A DNA stretch of 64,000 nt from Pseudoxanthomonas sp. (GCF_002863005.1 NZ_PKDG01000021.1:1-64000); one strand, 5' to 3'; positions 13,391 to 23,137 are shown, counted from the stretch's first letter. Notes: a model not told the origin generated them from the letters alone. Translations and numbers: made by a program.

Positions 13391-13894
13391 ATGAAGGGGA
13401 TGGGAATGGGCGTCGTCCTGCTGGGGGTGTTGCTGACCACGTCGGTGCACGCGGCTGAGTTCAAGGCGCCGCGGGACGTGCCGTTTGCGGAGGATTCGAT
13501 CGTCGCCGGCAACATCAAGCGCGAATGTCCCATCGGGACGCAGCTGACGGACGCCCTGGTCCGGTTCGCATCCGCCGGCGGGCATCGCGTCGAGCTGGTG
13601 GATTCGCTGGACACGGCGTCGGGGCAAGTGTTGAAGATGGAATTCCATGACGCGCAAAGCGCGGGCAATGCCTGGATGGGCCATCGCAAGTCGGTCACCG
13701 TGAAGGGATGGCTCTATCGCGACGGACAGCAGGTCGCCAAGTTCATCGCGCGGCGGAATTCGGGCGGAGGCTTCGCGGGCGGTTTCAAGGGCTCGTGCGC
13801 CGTGCTGGAGCGGACCGTCAACGCCATCGGCAAGGACGTGGCGGGCTGGTTGAACAATCCCGTCGACGGCGGCCAGCTCGGCGATCTGCGCTGA
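13391..13894 (+). CDS. Hypothetical secreted protein
   Basis: A 167-residue protein with a signal peptide (hydrophobic residues about 4-16, cleavage near HAA). The mature part has two Cys about 90 residues apart (EC and SCAVLE) and a Gly-rich SGGGFAGGFKG stretch. GGGGAA about 6 bases upstream supports this ATG. It resembles uncharacterised xanthomonad periplasmic proteins, and I assign no function. It lies between ftsH and folP. Confidence 0.7.
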   Translation: MKGMGMGVVLLGVLLTTSVHAAEFKAPRDVPFAEDSIVAGNIKRECPIGTQLTDALVRFASAGGHRVELVDSLDTASGQVLKMEFHDAQSAGNAWMGHRKSVTVKGWLYRDGQQVAKFIARRNSGGGFAGGFKGSCAVLERTVNAIGKDVAGWLNNPVDGGQLGDLR

Positions 13895-13928
13895 ATCAAG
13901 CCACTCGTACCACGACAAGGGCATCGCC

Positions 13929-14828
13929 ATGTTCGATACCGTTCCCCAACTCGACTGCGCCGGCCGCATCCTGAGGCTCGATCGTCCGCAGGTCATGGGC
14001 ATCGTCAATGTCACCCCGGACTCGTTCTCCGACGGTGGCGCGCATGACACGACCGACGCCGCCGTCGCGCATGCGTTGAAGCTGGTGGAGGAGGGGGCCG
14101 ACGTCCTCGACATCGGGGGCGAATCCACGCGCCCGGGCGCCGCCGAGGTGGAGGTCGAAGAAGAACTGCGCCGCGTGGTGCCGGTGATCGCGCGGCTGGC
14201 CGCACAGGTGTCCGTGCCGATCAGCATCGACACCTCCAAGCCCGAGGTCATGCGTGCCGCCGTGCAGGCGGGCGCCGGGATGATCAACGATGTGTACGGC
14301 TTGCGCCGCGAGGGTGCGCTCGATGCCGCCGCCGCGCTCGGTGTGCCGGTGGTGCTGATGCACATGCAGGGCGAGCCACGCTCGATGCAGGCCGCGCCGC
14401 AGTACGACGACGTGGTGGGCGACGTGCATCGCTTCCTGGCCGAACGCATCTTCGCCGCCGAGATGGCGGGCATCCCGAAGAAGCACATCGTCATCGATCC
14501 TGGTTTCGGCTTCGGCAAGGACACGGCGCATAACCTGCAGCTGCTGGCGCACCTGGCGCGATTCGTCGAGCTCGGCGTGCCGGTGCTGGCGGGGCTGTCG
14601 CGCAAGCGCAGCCTCGGCGAACTGACCGGCCGCGACGCGCCGGCGGATCGCGTGGCTGCTTCGGTGGCCGCCCACCTGATCGCCGCGCAGCGTGGCGCCC
14701 TGATCGTGCGCGTGCACGACGTCGCCGCCACGGTCGATGCCCTGAAGGTGTGGAACGCCGTCGCGGCAGTCCCGTCGCCGCGCAAGGCGGCGGCCACGCC
14801 CTCGATCCGCTGGCCCGACGACGACTGA
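13929..14828 (+). CDS. folP: Dihydropteroate synthase
   Basis: Condenses p-aminobenzoate with hydroxymethyl-dihydropterin diphosphate in folate synthesis and is the sulfonamide target. The signature GIVNVTPDSFSDGG is near residue 25 and DIGGESTRPGA near 62. IDTSKPEV, INDVYG, the HMQG loop, IDPGFGFGK and GLSRKR are all present in order. The length of 299 aa includes a short C-terminal extension. The usual downstream partner glmM is absent. Confidence 0.96.
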   Translation: MFDTVPQLDCAGRILRLDRPQVMGIVNVTPDSFSDGGAHDTTDAAVAHALKLVEEGADVLDIGGESTRPGAAEVEVEEELRRVVPVIARLAAQVSVPISIDTSKPEVMRAAVQAGAGMINDVYGLRREGALDAAAALGVPVVLMHMQGEPRSMQAAPQYDDVVGDVHRFLAERIFAAEMAGIPKKHIVIDPGFGFGKDTAHNLQLLAHLARFVELGVPVLAGLSRKRSLGELTGRDAPADRVAASVAAHLIAAQRGALIVRVHDVAATVDALKVWNAVAAVPSPRKAAATPSIRWPDDD

Positions 14829-14909
14829 CCGGCCGGCGCGCGGCATCCGGCGCGGTCGGCGCGTTGGCCCGGAACGTGCGGCCATGTGCGGTGGGGCGTG
14901 CCGGCCAGG

Positions 14910-15125
14910 ATGTTCCAGCACCTCAGCGAGCGCGAAGTGCGCGACAACATCGCGTGGCTGCGTGGCCTGTCACGCGTGGACAACGCGGCGTTGCCGGAAG
15001 GGCGATGGTCGGACAACCGGCGCAAGGCCGCGCAGGGTCGCCACGCACCGCTACAAGTACCCGACCGGGCGGGAAATCACCGCGCTCGCACAGTTCCTGG
15101 ACGCGCGCAGAGCCGGCGCGCGTCC
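14910..15125 (+). pseudogene. Frameshifted remnant of an unrecognised small gene
   Basis: The folP to heme-protein gap of 313 bp contains a stretch that reads as protein in two frames. From 14910 one frame gives MFQHLSEREVRDNIAWLRGL continuing to about 15040. The next frame then gives HRYKYPTGREITALAQFL to about 15110. Both halves have plausible amphipathic composition, and neither continues alone. The switch lies near 15035-15050. I do not recognise the ancestral family. It may instead be chance coding-like sequence. Confidence 0.35.
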
Positions 15126-15141
15126 GCCATCGCCCGTGCCG

Positions 15142-17553
15142 TCAGTGCGCGGGCCGATGGCTTCGCGTGGCGTCGCGTGCGTCCCGTCGTGGCGTTGCCT
15201 CTTCCAGCCAGCGTCGCGTCAGCGTCGCGCCATCGCCGGTCGCGACGGCGCCCGCACCCGCGCTCGTCGCTGCCGGCAACGCGGCGCGGTTCGGGATCAG
15301 CGGCTGCGAACCGTTGACCCGGATCGGGTCGGTCGAATGCTGCTGCTTCCAGTGGCGCAGCAGTTGGCGCAGCGCTTCGGGCGACGCCGTGGACGGCACG
15401 GCACCGGCCTGGTTGCGCGCGTTCTCGCCATGGCAGCCGGTACACGTCCGGATCTCGCCGGCCTGCAGGGTGACCCAGACGCGCTCGCGCACGATCGGCA
15501 CGCCAGCCGCGTCGGTGCTCTGCCAGGTCAGTGCGCGACTGGCGGGCACGAACGCTGCGGTCGACCCATCCGCGGCGATGCGCACGCTGCCGCTGGGGCC
15601 GCCGGTGTTCGTCGGATTGGCTACGACCGCCATCGGTTGCGCGATCGGTCGGCGGCCACGCTGGTAGATGGATCCGTTGTTGTACGCGCGGATCATGTTG
15701 GCCTGCAGGATCTGGTAGTGCGAGACCTCGTAGATCTTGCCGCTGCCGCCGAGGGTCTGCACGCCGCCGGGGACGCGCAGGTTGTAGGGCTGCTGCTTGT
15801 CGTCGCGATCGCGCGCGGTCTGGTTGCGGGTGACGATGAGCGCAAGCTGGTTCGCTTTCAGCCAGGCGCGGAACGCAGTTTCGTTGACCTGCTCGCTGGC
15901 GAACACCGCCTGTTCCGGCGACGCCATCGGCGTGGTGGTGACGGGCGGACGCGCACGCGCCACCACTTCCACCGGCTCGATCTCCCACAGCGCGCCGTTG
16001 TAGCTGCGCTGCGTGTCCGGATCCCACCACGTCAGGTTCTTGCTGATGCCGGGGGTGAGCGCCGGGCCGGCCACCAGCATTCCACTGGCGTTCGTCTGCA
16101 GCTGGTGCAAGCGCAGCGAGACGCCCGACTGGAAGGACGGGCTGCTCGTGTAGCTGGCGACCATGTGGCCGCTGCTCATCGGCAACGGATTGCGGAAACG
16201 GCCACCGGCCAGATTGCCGCTACCGTCGGCCGCCGGCGACGCGTCCACGATTTCCATCTGCTCCGCGTTGAGGGTGGGCGCACCGGTGATGCGCACGATC
16301 TGGTTGGTGCCGCCGGTGGCGAACTCGCGCGTGTAGACGGCGTAGTAGCTGCCGGGCACGGTCGGGTCTTCGCGTACCTGGAACAGCCCACCGTCCATGC
16401 GGATGTATTTCTTGTTGGCGATCAGCGCGGTGTTGGAGTAGTCCGACAGGGCGCTGTCGGTGGAGAACGACTTCGGCAGGTAGCCGAACGACAGTTCCTG
16501 GCGGCCGATGTGGTTGAGCGTGAGCTCCTCGGTGCCGTCCTGGTTCATCTGCCACGGCGTGAACAGGTTGTAGGTGAAGCCGTTGACCTGCCCGTACGCG
16601 CTGCTCATGCCCGATCGCGATTCGGGGAATGTCTCCGGCTGCAGGCCGATGCTGGCCGCGCCCGAGGCTTCGCTGGCGACGTCGTACGCGCCGTAGGTGC
16701 CGGCATCGGCCTGCTGGTCGCGCTGCAGGTGGTCCCAACGGATGAAGATCACCCGGCCGTAGCGGTCGATGCTGGGCGAGAACGCGCCGCTCGGCGCGTG
16801 GTTGAGCAGGCGCACCTGCCCATTCGACGGATCGAGTTGCCATATCCCGGTGATGGTCGGCGTGCTCTCGTACTCATCGAGCTGCGGATACAGGTGTGCT
16901 TCGCCCCCGCGCGGACGATCCGAGGTGAACAGGATGCGGTCTTGGCTGTCGTAGATCGGCGACACGTTGTTGTAGTCCGCCGGCTGGTTCGCGACCTTGG
17001 TGATGGTGGTGGTCTGGCCCTGTCCCAGGCCGGTGACCTCGTACAGCTGCCACTTCGCGGTGGGGTGCACGTAACGTTGCGGCGGTCCGCCGACCACCAT
17101 GCTGAAGATCGCCTTGGTGCCGTTCCAGTGCACGGCGGGTTCGCGCACCGCGATGGCGTTGGCGCCCTGCTGGCCTTCCATGCCGAAGCCGGCTTCCTTC
17201 GTCAGGTTGCGCAGCGTGCCGTCGGGGTAGCGGATCATGAGGTCGCCGCCGCGCGGCAGGGCGAGCATGCTGGGCAGATGGTTGGCGAAGGTCGACATGC
17301 GGCTGGCGAACGGATCGCCCGCCATCGGCACCTGCGTCACGAACAGGATCGGGTTGGGTACCGCGCTGGTCGGGACGGCGGCGGCCATCACGCGCGCAGG
17401 CTGCGCTGCAGGAGAGGACGAAGGCATCGCAGCCGCCTGGGCGGCAGCCTTGGTAGCGGAAGCTGGTGTTTCCAGGCCGCAGCCGGTGAGCAGGACGGAC
17501 AGTGCGAACAGGACCAGCAGCGGCTGGCGCAGGGAAAGGGGAAAAACAGGCAT
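15142..17553 (-). CDS. Hydrazine synthase alpha subunit-like c-type heme lipoprotein
   Basis: An 803-residue exported protein: lipobox LLTGC near residue 20, an Ala-rich linker, then a large beta-rich body with propeller-like repeats ([32 protein letters not shown]). One CTGCH heme-binding motif lies at residues 704-708, near the C-terminus. This architecture matches the HzsA-like family named after anammox hydrazine synthase, whose members outside anammox bacteria have unknown roles. No partner subunit genes are adjacent. It is probably a periplasmic redox or structural protein; hydrazine synthesis should not be inferred. ATG 17553 is chosen because it precedes the signal sequence. Confidence 0.75.
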   Translation of the reverse strand: MPVFPLSLRQPLLVLFALSVLLTGCGLETPASATKAAAQAAAMPSSSPAAQPARVMAAAVPTSAVPNPILFVTQVPMAGDPFASRMSTFANHLPSMLALPRGGDLMIRYPDGTLRNLTKEAGFGMEGQQGANAIAVREPAVHWNGTKAIFSMVVGGPPQRYVHPTAKWQLYEVTGLGQGQTTTITKVANQPADYNNVSPIYDSQDRILFTSDRPRGGEAHLYPQLDEYESTPTITGIWQLDPSNGQVRLLNHAPSGAFSPSIDRYGRVIFIRWDHLQRDQQADAGTYGAYDVASEASGAASIGLQPETFPESRSGMSSAYGQVNGFTYNLFTPWQMNQDGTEELTLNHIGRQELSFGYLPKSFSTDSALSDYSNTALIANKKYIRMDGGLFQVREDPTVPGSYYAVYTREFATGGTNQIVRITGAPTLNAEQMEIVDASPAADGSGNLAGGRFRNPLPMSSGHMVASYTSSPSFQSGVSLRLHQLQTNASGMLVAGPALTPGISKNLTWWDPDTQRSYNGALWEIEPVEVVARARPPVTTTPMASPEQAVFASEQVNETAFRAWLKANQLALIVTRNQTARDRDDKQQPYNLRVPGGVQTLGGSGKIYEVSHYQILQANMIRAYNNGSIYQRGRRPIAQPMAVVANPTNTGGPSGSVRIAADGSTAAFVPASRALTWQSTDAAGVPIVRERVWVTLQAGEIRTCTGCHGENARNQAGAVPSTASPEALRQLLRHWKQQHSTDPIRVNGSQPLIPNRAALPAATSAGAGAVATGDGATLTRRWLEEATPRRDARDATRSHRPAH

Positions 17554-17789
17554 CCGGTCGACTCGCGCAAAAATGGAGTGCCGTCCGCTGCGCAGACAAG
17601 CGGCGTGCACGGATCTCGCACGCATCGGTCTTGCTGCTTGCATCCCCCTGTGGACGCCGCCCGACTGTACACGAGCCGCGCGCGTGCGCGCCCCCGCCGC
17701 ATCGTCCAACCATGACCGGCATCCCACAACGCCGGCGGCCCGGGTGGCGGCACGTTAAGCTTGGCGCCCGCCCACGCACCGCGTTCCGC

Positions 17790-18746
17790 ATGTCGCTCGA
17801 CGCACGTCCGCTCGCCATCGCCATCATGGGCCCGACCGCCTCGGGCAAGACCGCGTTCGCGCTCGACGTGGCGGCGCGTGTCGGCGGCGAGATCGTCAGC
17901 GTGGATTCGGCGCTCGTGTATCGAGGCCTGGATATCGGCGCGGCGAAACCCACGCCGGAAGAACGCGCGCGCGTCCCGCACCATCTGCTGGACGTGCGCG
18001 ACCCCTGGCAGGCGTACTCGGCCGCCGAGTTCGCCGACGATGCCCGGCGCGCGCTCGACGACATCGCCGCACGGGGTCGACTGCCGATCCTGGCCGGCGG
18101 TACGGGGCTCTACTTCCAGGCGCTGCTCGAGGGGCTGGCCGCGATGCCGGCCGCCGATGCCGGCGTGCGCGCCGACATCACGGCCCAGGCGCAGTCATGC
18201 GGCTGGCCGGCCCTGCACGCCGAGCTGGCGAAGGTCGATCCTGTCGCGGCGGCGCGCATCCACGCCACCGATCCGCAGCGCATCCAGCGCGCGCTGGAGG
18301 TGTATCGCCTGACCGGCAGGCCCATCAGCGACCTCCAGAACGACGCGCGCGGCGCACGCCTGCCGTTCCGCGTGCTGAAGCTGGTGCTGGCCCCCGCCGA
18401 CCGCGCAGTGCTGCACGCGCGCATCGCGCGACGCTTCGACCTGATGCTCGACGCAGGCTTCTTGGACGAAGTGCGTCGCCTGCGCGCGCTGCCCGGCATG
18501 CAGGCCGTGGCCGCGCCGCTCGATCTGCCGGCAGTGCGCGCGGTGGGCTATCGCCAGGCCTGGGAGTTCCTCGACGGGCAGGGCACGGCCGCCGACTTCC
18601 GCGAGCGTGCCATCGCCGCCACCCGCCAGCTCGCCAAGCGGCAGCTGACCTGGCTGCGCGGGGAGCGAGATGTCCGCTGGTTCGATCCCGCCACCGATCG
18701 CGCCCGGCTGGACGAGGCGCTGGGCCTGTTCCTGCCGGCATCGTGA
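17790..18746 (+). CDS. miaA: tRNA dimethylallyltransferase
   Basis: Adds a dimethylallyl group to A37 of tRNAs reading UNN codons, using a product of the isoprenoid pathway that IspD/IspF serve. The P-loop GPTASGKTA is at about residues 13-21. [25 protein letters not shown], the [16 protein letters not shown] block and the C-terminal [10 protein letters not shown] motif are present. The length is 318 aa. hfq follows after 167 bp, as in most proteobacteria. Confidence 0.96.
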   Translation: MSLDARPLAIAIMGPTASGKTAFALDVAARVGGEIVSVDSALVYRGLDIGAAKPTPEERARVPHHLLDVRDPWQAYSAAEFADDARRALDDIAARGRLPILAGGTGLYFQALLEGLAAMPAADAGVRADITAQAQSCGWPALHAELAKVDPVAAARIHATDPQRIQRALEVYRLTGRPISDLQNDARGARLPFRVLKLVLAPADRAVLHARIARRFDLMLDAGFLDEVRRLRALPGMQAVAAPLDLPAVRAVGYRQAWEFLDGQGTAADFRERAIAATRQLAKRQLTWLRGERDVRWFDPATDRARLDEALGLFLPAS

Positions 18747-18809
18747 GCCATCCGGGCCACATTGTCCGGAATTGGGACCCGTTGCCGCACTTGGCGGCGC
18801 CCCGCCGGG

Positions 18810-18829
18810 CCGATGTTGTGTAACATCGG
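18810..18829. repeat. Inverted repeat upstream of hfq
   Basis: Perfect 8-bp arms CCGATGTT and AACATCGG around a GTGT loop, in the miaA-hfq gap about 85 bp before the hfq ATG. No T-run follows, so it is not an obvious terminator. It could be an operator, or a leader hairpin of the hfq transcript. Confidence 0.4.
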
Positions 18830-18913
18830 GTCTTCCGGGCGGCAGGGGAGCTGTTCGCCGGCCCGGTACGGCAGCACCCAACTAACTATAAGAACGCAAG
18901 GCGGGAGTACGTC

Positions 18914-19192
18914 ATGTCCAAGGGGCAATCCCTGCAGGATCCTTTCCTGAATGCACTGCGGCGCGAGCGCGTCCCGGTGTCGGTCTACCTGGTCAACGGC
19001 ATCAAGCTGCAGGGCACCATCGAATCCTTCGACCAGTTCGTGGTCCTGCTGCGCAACACGGTCAGCCAGATGGTCTACAAGCACGCCATCTCCACCGTGG
19101 TGCCGGCGCGCAACGTGCGCGTGGGCCCGGGCGGCGGCTACGTGCAGCAGGGTGACGAGGACGCGGACGGCGGCGACGACGAAACCGCGTGA
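18914..19192 (+). CDS. hfq: RNA chaperone Hfq
   Basis: Sm-like hexameric chaperone for sRNA-mRNA pairing. The Sm1 region [19 protein letters not shown] and Sm2 [10 protein letters not shown] are textbook, and QSLQDPFLN begins the fold. The 92-residue protein ends in an acidic tail ([10 protein letters not shown]), as in other xanthomonads. A GGGAG lies 8 bases before the ATG. It heads the hfq-hflX-hflK-hflC group. Confidence 0.97.
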   Translation: MSKGQSLQDPFLNALRRERVPVSVYLVNGIKLQGTIESFDQFVVLLRNTVSQMVYKHAISTVVPARNVRVGPGGGYVQQGDEDADGGDDETA

Positions 19193-19197
19193 TAATG

Positions 19198-19220
19198 CGT
19201 GCCTCGATTGAAGAGGCACG
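19198..19220 (+). promoter_or_regulatory. Hairpin covering the hflX ribosome binding site
   Basis: Arms CGTGCCTC and GAGGCACG pair across a seven-base loop. The only Shine-Dalgarno-like GAGG in front of hflX (19213-19216) is inside the 3' arm. The first base pair starts 6 bases after the hfq stop. Pairing would hide the site and could make hflX translation conditional. Confidence 0.45.
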
Positions 19221-19226
19221 ACCCCA

Positions 19227-20567
19227 TTGTTTGAAAGATCCCGCAAGGGCGAGCATGCGCTGCTGATCCAGCCGTATGCCGGCGGCCGTCCCGACGACGG
19301 CCTCACCGAGGAATTCAGCGACCTGGCCCGCTCGGCCGGGGCGACCGTCGCCGCGCTGCTGACCGCGCGCATCGACCGTCCCAATCCGTCCACGCTGATC
19401 GGCAGCGGCAAGCTGGAGGAAGTGAAGGCGGCCGCCGACGCCACCGGCGCCGACCTGGTGCTGGTGAATTTCCCGCTGTCGCCGGGCCAGGAACGCAACC
19501 TGGAAAAACTGCTGCAGCGCCGCGTGCTCGACCGTACCGGGCTGATCCTGGACATCTTCGCCCAGCGCGCGCGCAGCCACGAAGGCAAGCTGCAGGTGGA
19601 ACTGGCGCAGCTGCGCCACATGGCCACCCGCCTGGTGCGCGGCTGGACCCACCTGGAACGCCAACGTGGCGGCTCCATCGGCCTGCGCGGCCCTGGCGAA
19701 ACCCAGCTGGAAACCGACCGCCGCCTGCTGCAGAAGCGCGTCGAGCAACTGCAGAAGCGGCTGGAAAAAGTCGAAGTGCAGCGCACCCAGATGCGCCGCG
19801 CCCGCGTGCGCAGCGAACTGCCGCGCGTGGCCCTGGTGGGCTACACCAACGCCGGCAAGTCCACGTTGTTCAACGTGCTGACCGGCGCCGAGGCCTACGC
19901 GGCCGACCAGCTGTTCGCCACGCTCGATCCCACGGTGCGCCGCATCGACCTGCCCGGCGGCGCCGTGGTGCTGGCCGACACGGTGGGCTTCGTGCGCGAC
20001 CTGCCGCACGAACTCGTCGCCGCGTTCCGCTCCACCCTGAGCGAGGCGCGCGAAGCCGACCTGCTGCTGCACGTCATCGACGCTGCCGATCCGCACCGCG
20101 AGGAACGCATCGCCCAGGTCGACGAGGTGCTGCAGGAGATCGGCGCCGGCGACCTGCCGCAGATGCTGGTGTTCAACAAGATCGACCGCATCGAGGGTGC
20201 CGCCCCGCGCCACGACCAGCCCGATCCGGGCGTCGACGAAGGCGACGCGCCCAGTGCCGGCATGGGGCGCGAGCGCGTATGGCTGTCCGCCCGCGACGGG
20301 CAGGGCATCGACCTGCTGCGCGGCGCGCTGGCGCAACGGCTGGGCTTCCAGCGCGTGCGCGGCGAACTCCACCTGCCCGCGAACTCCGCCCGCCTGCGCT
20401 CGCGCCTGCATGCCCTGGGTGCCGTGCTGGCCGAGGATTTCGAAGAGAACGGCTGGCGCGTCACCGTCGACCTGGCCCTGGCCGACGCCCAGCGGCTGGC
20501 CTCGCAGGCCGGCGGGCATCCGCTGGAGGCGCTGCTGCCGCAGGGGGAGCGGGAAGACTGGCAGTAG
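19227..20567 (+). CDS. hflX: GTPase HflX
   Basis: Ribosome-associated GTPase that splits stalled ribosomes in stress. The N-terminal HflX domain (IGSGKLEE, NFPLSPGQERNLE, RTGLILDIFAQRARSHEGK) is followed by the GPGETQLETDRR block. The G domain has G1 GYTNAGKST, G3 DTVGF and G4 NKID. The length is 446 aa. The start is a TTG giving MFERSRKGEHA, with no in-frame ATG nearby. A weak start plus the overlapping hairpin suggests low or regulated translation relative to hfq. Confidence 0.94.
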   Translation: MFERSRKGEHALLIQPYAGGRPDDGLTEEFSDLARSAGATVAALLTARIDRPNPSTLIGSGKLEEVKAAADATGADLVLVNFPLSPGQERNLEKLLQRRVLDRTGLILDIFAQRARSHEGKLQVELAQLRHMATRLVRGWTHLERQRGGSIGLRGPGETQLETDRRLLQKRVEQLQKRLEKVEVQRTQMRRARVRSELPRVALVGYTNAGKSTLFNVLTGAEAYAADQLFATLDPTVRRIDLPGGAVVLADTVGFVRDLPHELVAAFRSTLSEAREADLLLHVIDAADPHREERIAQVDEVLQEIGAGDLPQMLVFNKIDRIEGAAPRHDQPDPGVDEGDAPSAGMGRERVWLSARDGQGIDLLRGALAQRLGFQRVRGELHLPANSARLRSRLHALGAVLAEDFEENGWRVTVDLALADAQRLASQAGGHPLEALLPQGEREDWQ

Positions 20568-20582
20568 GGGCGGCCTGATGGC

Positions 20583-20679
20583 TGTAGGAGCGACGTCAGT
20601 CGCGACCGCACATCTTGGCAGGCAGGGTCGTTGATCGTGGCGATGACACGCCCCGGTCGCGACTGACGTCGCTCCTACA
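20583..20679. repeat. REP-type inverted repeat between hflX and hflK
   Basis: Two perfect 25-base arms lie at 20583-20607 and 20655-20679. The left arm starts TGTAGGAGCGACGTCAGTCG and the right arm is its exact reverse complement, with a 47-base spacer. This matches the GTAGGAGC-type REP elements common in Stenotrophomonas, Xanthomonas and Pseudoxanthomonas. It would fold into a long cruciform or RNA hairpin inside the hflX-hflK transcript and may set mRNA stability. Confidence 0.85.
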
Positions 20680-20794
20680 GAAGGGCGGCGCCCCATGACC
20701 TCCCGGCCTTGCCTCCCGGCCGCGCCGTCCCTATCTAGTAGAATCGAAACCTGCGCCGGCCCCGGCCGCGCGAATCTTTCAATACGGAGTGGGC

Positions 20795-21919
20795 ATGGCC
20801 TGGAACACCCCCGGCAGCGGCAGTGGCGGATCTGGCAACAACGGCAACCGGAACAGCAACTGGAAGCCGCGCAACCCGCAGGGAGGCGGTGGCATCGGCG
20901 ACGTGGTCGACCGCCTGCGTGGCCTGTTCGGTAGCGTCGGCGGCGGGGGCAATCCGCTGCGCTGGGTGCTGGTCGGCGTCGGCCTGCTGGTGCTGTTCTC
21001 CAGCTTCCAGCTGATCGGCGAACAGGACCGTGGCGTCGTGCTGCGCCTGGGCAAGTACAACCGCACCATGCAGCCGGGCCCGAACTTCAAGTTCCCCTGG
21101 CCGATCGAAAGCGTCACCAAGGTCAACGCCACCGGCGTGCGCACCTTCAGCAACAGCCTGCCGGTGCTGACGCGCGACGAGAACATCATCACCGTCTCGT
21201 TCAACGTCCAGTACCGCGTCGGCGACCCGCAGCTGTTCCTGTTCGGCACCACGGACGCCACGCGCGTGCTGGAGCAGACCGCGCAGAGCGCCGTGCGCGA
21301 AGTCATCGGCCGTTCCGACCTGGACGCCGCCCTCAACAACCGTGGCCCGCTGTCGGCCACCGCCGGCACCGCGCTGCAGGCCTCGCTGGAGGCCTATCGC
21401 ACCGGCCTGGTCGTCACCGAACTGAGCCTGCAGGACGCGCGTCCGCCGGAAGCCGTCAAGCCGGCCTTCGACGAAGTCAACAGCGCGCAGCAGGAAAACG
21501 AACGTGTCATCAGCCAGGCCCGCGCGTATGCGGCCAAGGTCGTGCCCGAGGCCCGCGGTAACGCGCAGCAGGTCCGTACCCAGGCCGAGGGCTACAAGAC
21601 CGCCGCCATCGCCCGTGCGACCGGTGACGCGACCCGCTTCAGCCTGCTGCTGGACGAGTACCGCAACGCGCCGGAAGTCACCCGCAAGCGCCTGTGGCTG
21701 GATACCGTGCAGGAGGTGCTGGCCGGCAACCGCAAGGTGGTCGGCGGCGACAGCCGCCAGCTGATCTACGTGCCGATGGGCAACGCGCCGGCGACGAGGC
21801 AACCGCCGGCCGGTGTCATCCCGACCGAGGTGCTGCCGCAGGTCGAAAGCACCCCGTCCAGTTCCCGCAATTCGGCGCGCACGCCACGCCCGGCCGGCCG
21901 TGAGGAGGCGCAGCCATGA
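20795..21919 (+). CDS. hflK: FtsH protease regulator HflK
   Basis: Membrane-anchored SPFH-domain protein that with HflC forms a cage around FtsH. The Gly/Asn-rich N-terminus, a transmembrane helix at about 60-78, then the SPFH domain (EQDRGVVLRLGKYNRTMQPG) and the QARAYAAKVVPEARG coiled coil are visible. The length is 374 aa. ATG 20795 is preferred to an in-frame GTG two codons upstream because CGGAG is correctly spaced from it. Its TGA overlaps the hflC ATG. Confidence 0.95.
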   Translation: MAWNTPGSGSGGSGNNGNRNSNWKPRNPQGGGGIGDVVDRLRGLFGSVGGGGNPLRWVLVGVGLLVLFSSFQLIGEQDRGVVLRLGKYNRTMQPGPNFKFPWPIESVTKVNATGVRTFSNSLPVLTRDENIITVSFNVQYRVGDPQLFLFGTTDATRVLEQTAQSAVREVIGRSDLDAALNNRGPLSATAGTALQASLEAYRTGLVVTELSLQDARPPEAVKPAFDEVNSAQQENERVISQARAYAAKVVPEARGNAQQVRTQAEGYKTAAIARATGDATRFSLLLDEYRNAPEVTRKRLWLDTVQEVLAGNRKVVGGDSRQLIYVPMGNAPATRQPPAGVIPTEVLPQVESTPSSSRNSARTPRPAGREEAQP

Positions 21920-22779
21920 AGAATTCCCTGATCGTCGGCATCGTCGTGGCGGTGCTGCTGGGCCTGATGGGCTCGGTGTTCGTGGTGCGCGAAGGGCAGG
22001 TGGGCCTGGTGCTCAACCTGGGCCGCGTGGTGCGCAGCGAGATCGGCCCCGGCCTGCACTTCAAGCTGCCGCTGGTGGAAACCGCGCGCGTGTTCGATCG
22101 CCGCTTCACTGCCAATGAGTTCCCGCCGGAACGTTCGCTCACTTCCGAGCGCAAGGACGTCAGCGTCGACTTCATCGCCATCGGTTTCATCGTCAACGCG
22201 GCGGACTTCTACCGTGCGACCGGCGGCCAGGCCGAGCTGGCCACCGAACGCCTGGCGCCGATCATCAAGGAGTCGCTGCGCAACGAGATCAACTCGCGCA
22301 CGCTGACCCAGCTGGTGTCGGGCAACCGCAATGAACTGATCGAGAAGCAGCTGCCCGCCATCAACGCCGGTGCCAAGAACCTCGGCATGCAGGTCGTGGA
22401 CATCCGCTTCAAGCAGATCGACCTGCCGACCGACAGTGAAGTCATCGACCAGGTCTACAACCGCATGCGCGCGGAACGCTCGCAGGTGGCCAGTGCACTG
22501 CGTGCGCAGGGTGCCGAGCAGGCGACGATCGTCGAAGCGCAGGCCAACCGCGATGTCGCCGTGCTGCTGGCCGAGGCCGAACGCGATGCGCAGAAGCTGC
22601 GCGGTGAAGGCGACGCCGAAGCCGCCCGCATCTACGGCGAAGCCGCCAGCCGCGACGCCTCCTTCTATGCGTTCCAGCGCAGCCTGGAGGCCTACCGTGA
22701 GTCGTTCAAGGACGGGCAGGGCGTGGTCGTACTGGACAAGGACGATCCCTTCCTCCAGTACATGAAGAGCGACCGCTGA
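21916..22779 (+). CDS. hflC: FtsH protease regulator HflC
   Basis: Partner of HflK. One N-terminal transmembrane helix (residues about 4-22) is followed by the SPFH domain VVREGQVGLVLNLGRVV and the helical region with EAQANRDVAVLLAEAERDA. The final EAYRESF and DKDDPFLQYMKS are typical of the family. The length is 287 aa. Translation is coupled to hflK by a four-base overlap. Confidence 0.95.
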   Translation: MKNSLIVGIVVAVLLGLMGSVFVVREGQVGLVLNLGRVVRSEIGPGLHFKLPLVETARVFDRRFTANEFPPERSLTSERKDVSVDFIAIGFIVNAADFYRATGGQAELATERLAPIIKESLRNEINSRTLTQLVSGNRNELIEKQLPAINAGAKNLGMQVVDIRFKQIDLPTDSEVIDQVYNRMRAERSQVASALRAQGAEQATIVEAQANRDVAVLLAEAERDAQKLRGEGDAEAARIYGEAASRDASFYAFQRSLEAYRESFKDGQGVVVLDKDDPFLQYMKSDR

Positions 22780-22868
22780 GGTCACCCACCGGCCGCCCCA
22801 GGGCGGCCGGTCCCGTTTCGCCCCCCGTCTTGCCGTGTCCCGCGCCCGCGCGGGGCAGGAGTCCGTCC

Positions 22869-23054
22869 ATGTCCGACCTCTGGTCCGCCCTGTGCCTCGT
22901 CGCCATCCTCGAAGGCCTGGTGCTGTTCGCCATCCCCGCCAGCTGGAAGCGCGCCGCCCTGCAGCTGTTGCAGATGAGCGACGGCCAGGTGCGCGCGGTG
23001 GGCGGATTCATCCTGATCTTCGGACTGACGTGGCTGTGGGTGTTGAAGCGCTGA
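22869..23054 (+). CDS. DUF2065 small membrane protein
   Basis: A 61-residue protein with two hydrophobic helices (about 4-22 and 42-58), ending TWLWVLKR. It is the DUF2065 protein regularly found between hflC and purA in beta- and gammaproteobacteria. The function is unknown. An in-frame ATG 13 codons upstream gives a Pro/Arg-rich extension that is not family-like, so ATG 22869 is used. Confidence 0.88.
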   Translation: MSDLWSALCLVAILEGLVLFAIPASWKRAALQLLQMSDGQVRAVGGFILIFGLTWLWVLKR

Positions 23055-23085
23055 GGCGTGGGAGTCGTTTGCTGACGGAAGCGCG

Positions 23086-23137
23086 CCCCTCATCCGGCCT
23101 TCGGCCACCTTCTCCCCGCTGCGCAGGGAGAAGGGAG
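23086..23137. repeat. Palindromic repeat (CCCTCATCC...GGAGAAGG family), copy 1
   Basis: Half-type copy: CCCCTCATCCGGCCTTCGG, then CACCTTCTCCCCGC and a GGGAGAAGG arm. It belongs to a dispersed intergenic repeat with at least twelve copies in this window. A degenerate stretch (23159-23185) links it to copy 2. Confidence 0.8.

Noticed and set aside
14884-17715. 943-codon open frame antisense to the heme protein
   Set aside because: Arg/Ala/Gly-rich shadow; the minus-strand protein has signal peptide, repeats and heme motif. Only its first part was kept as a possible remnant.
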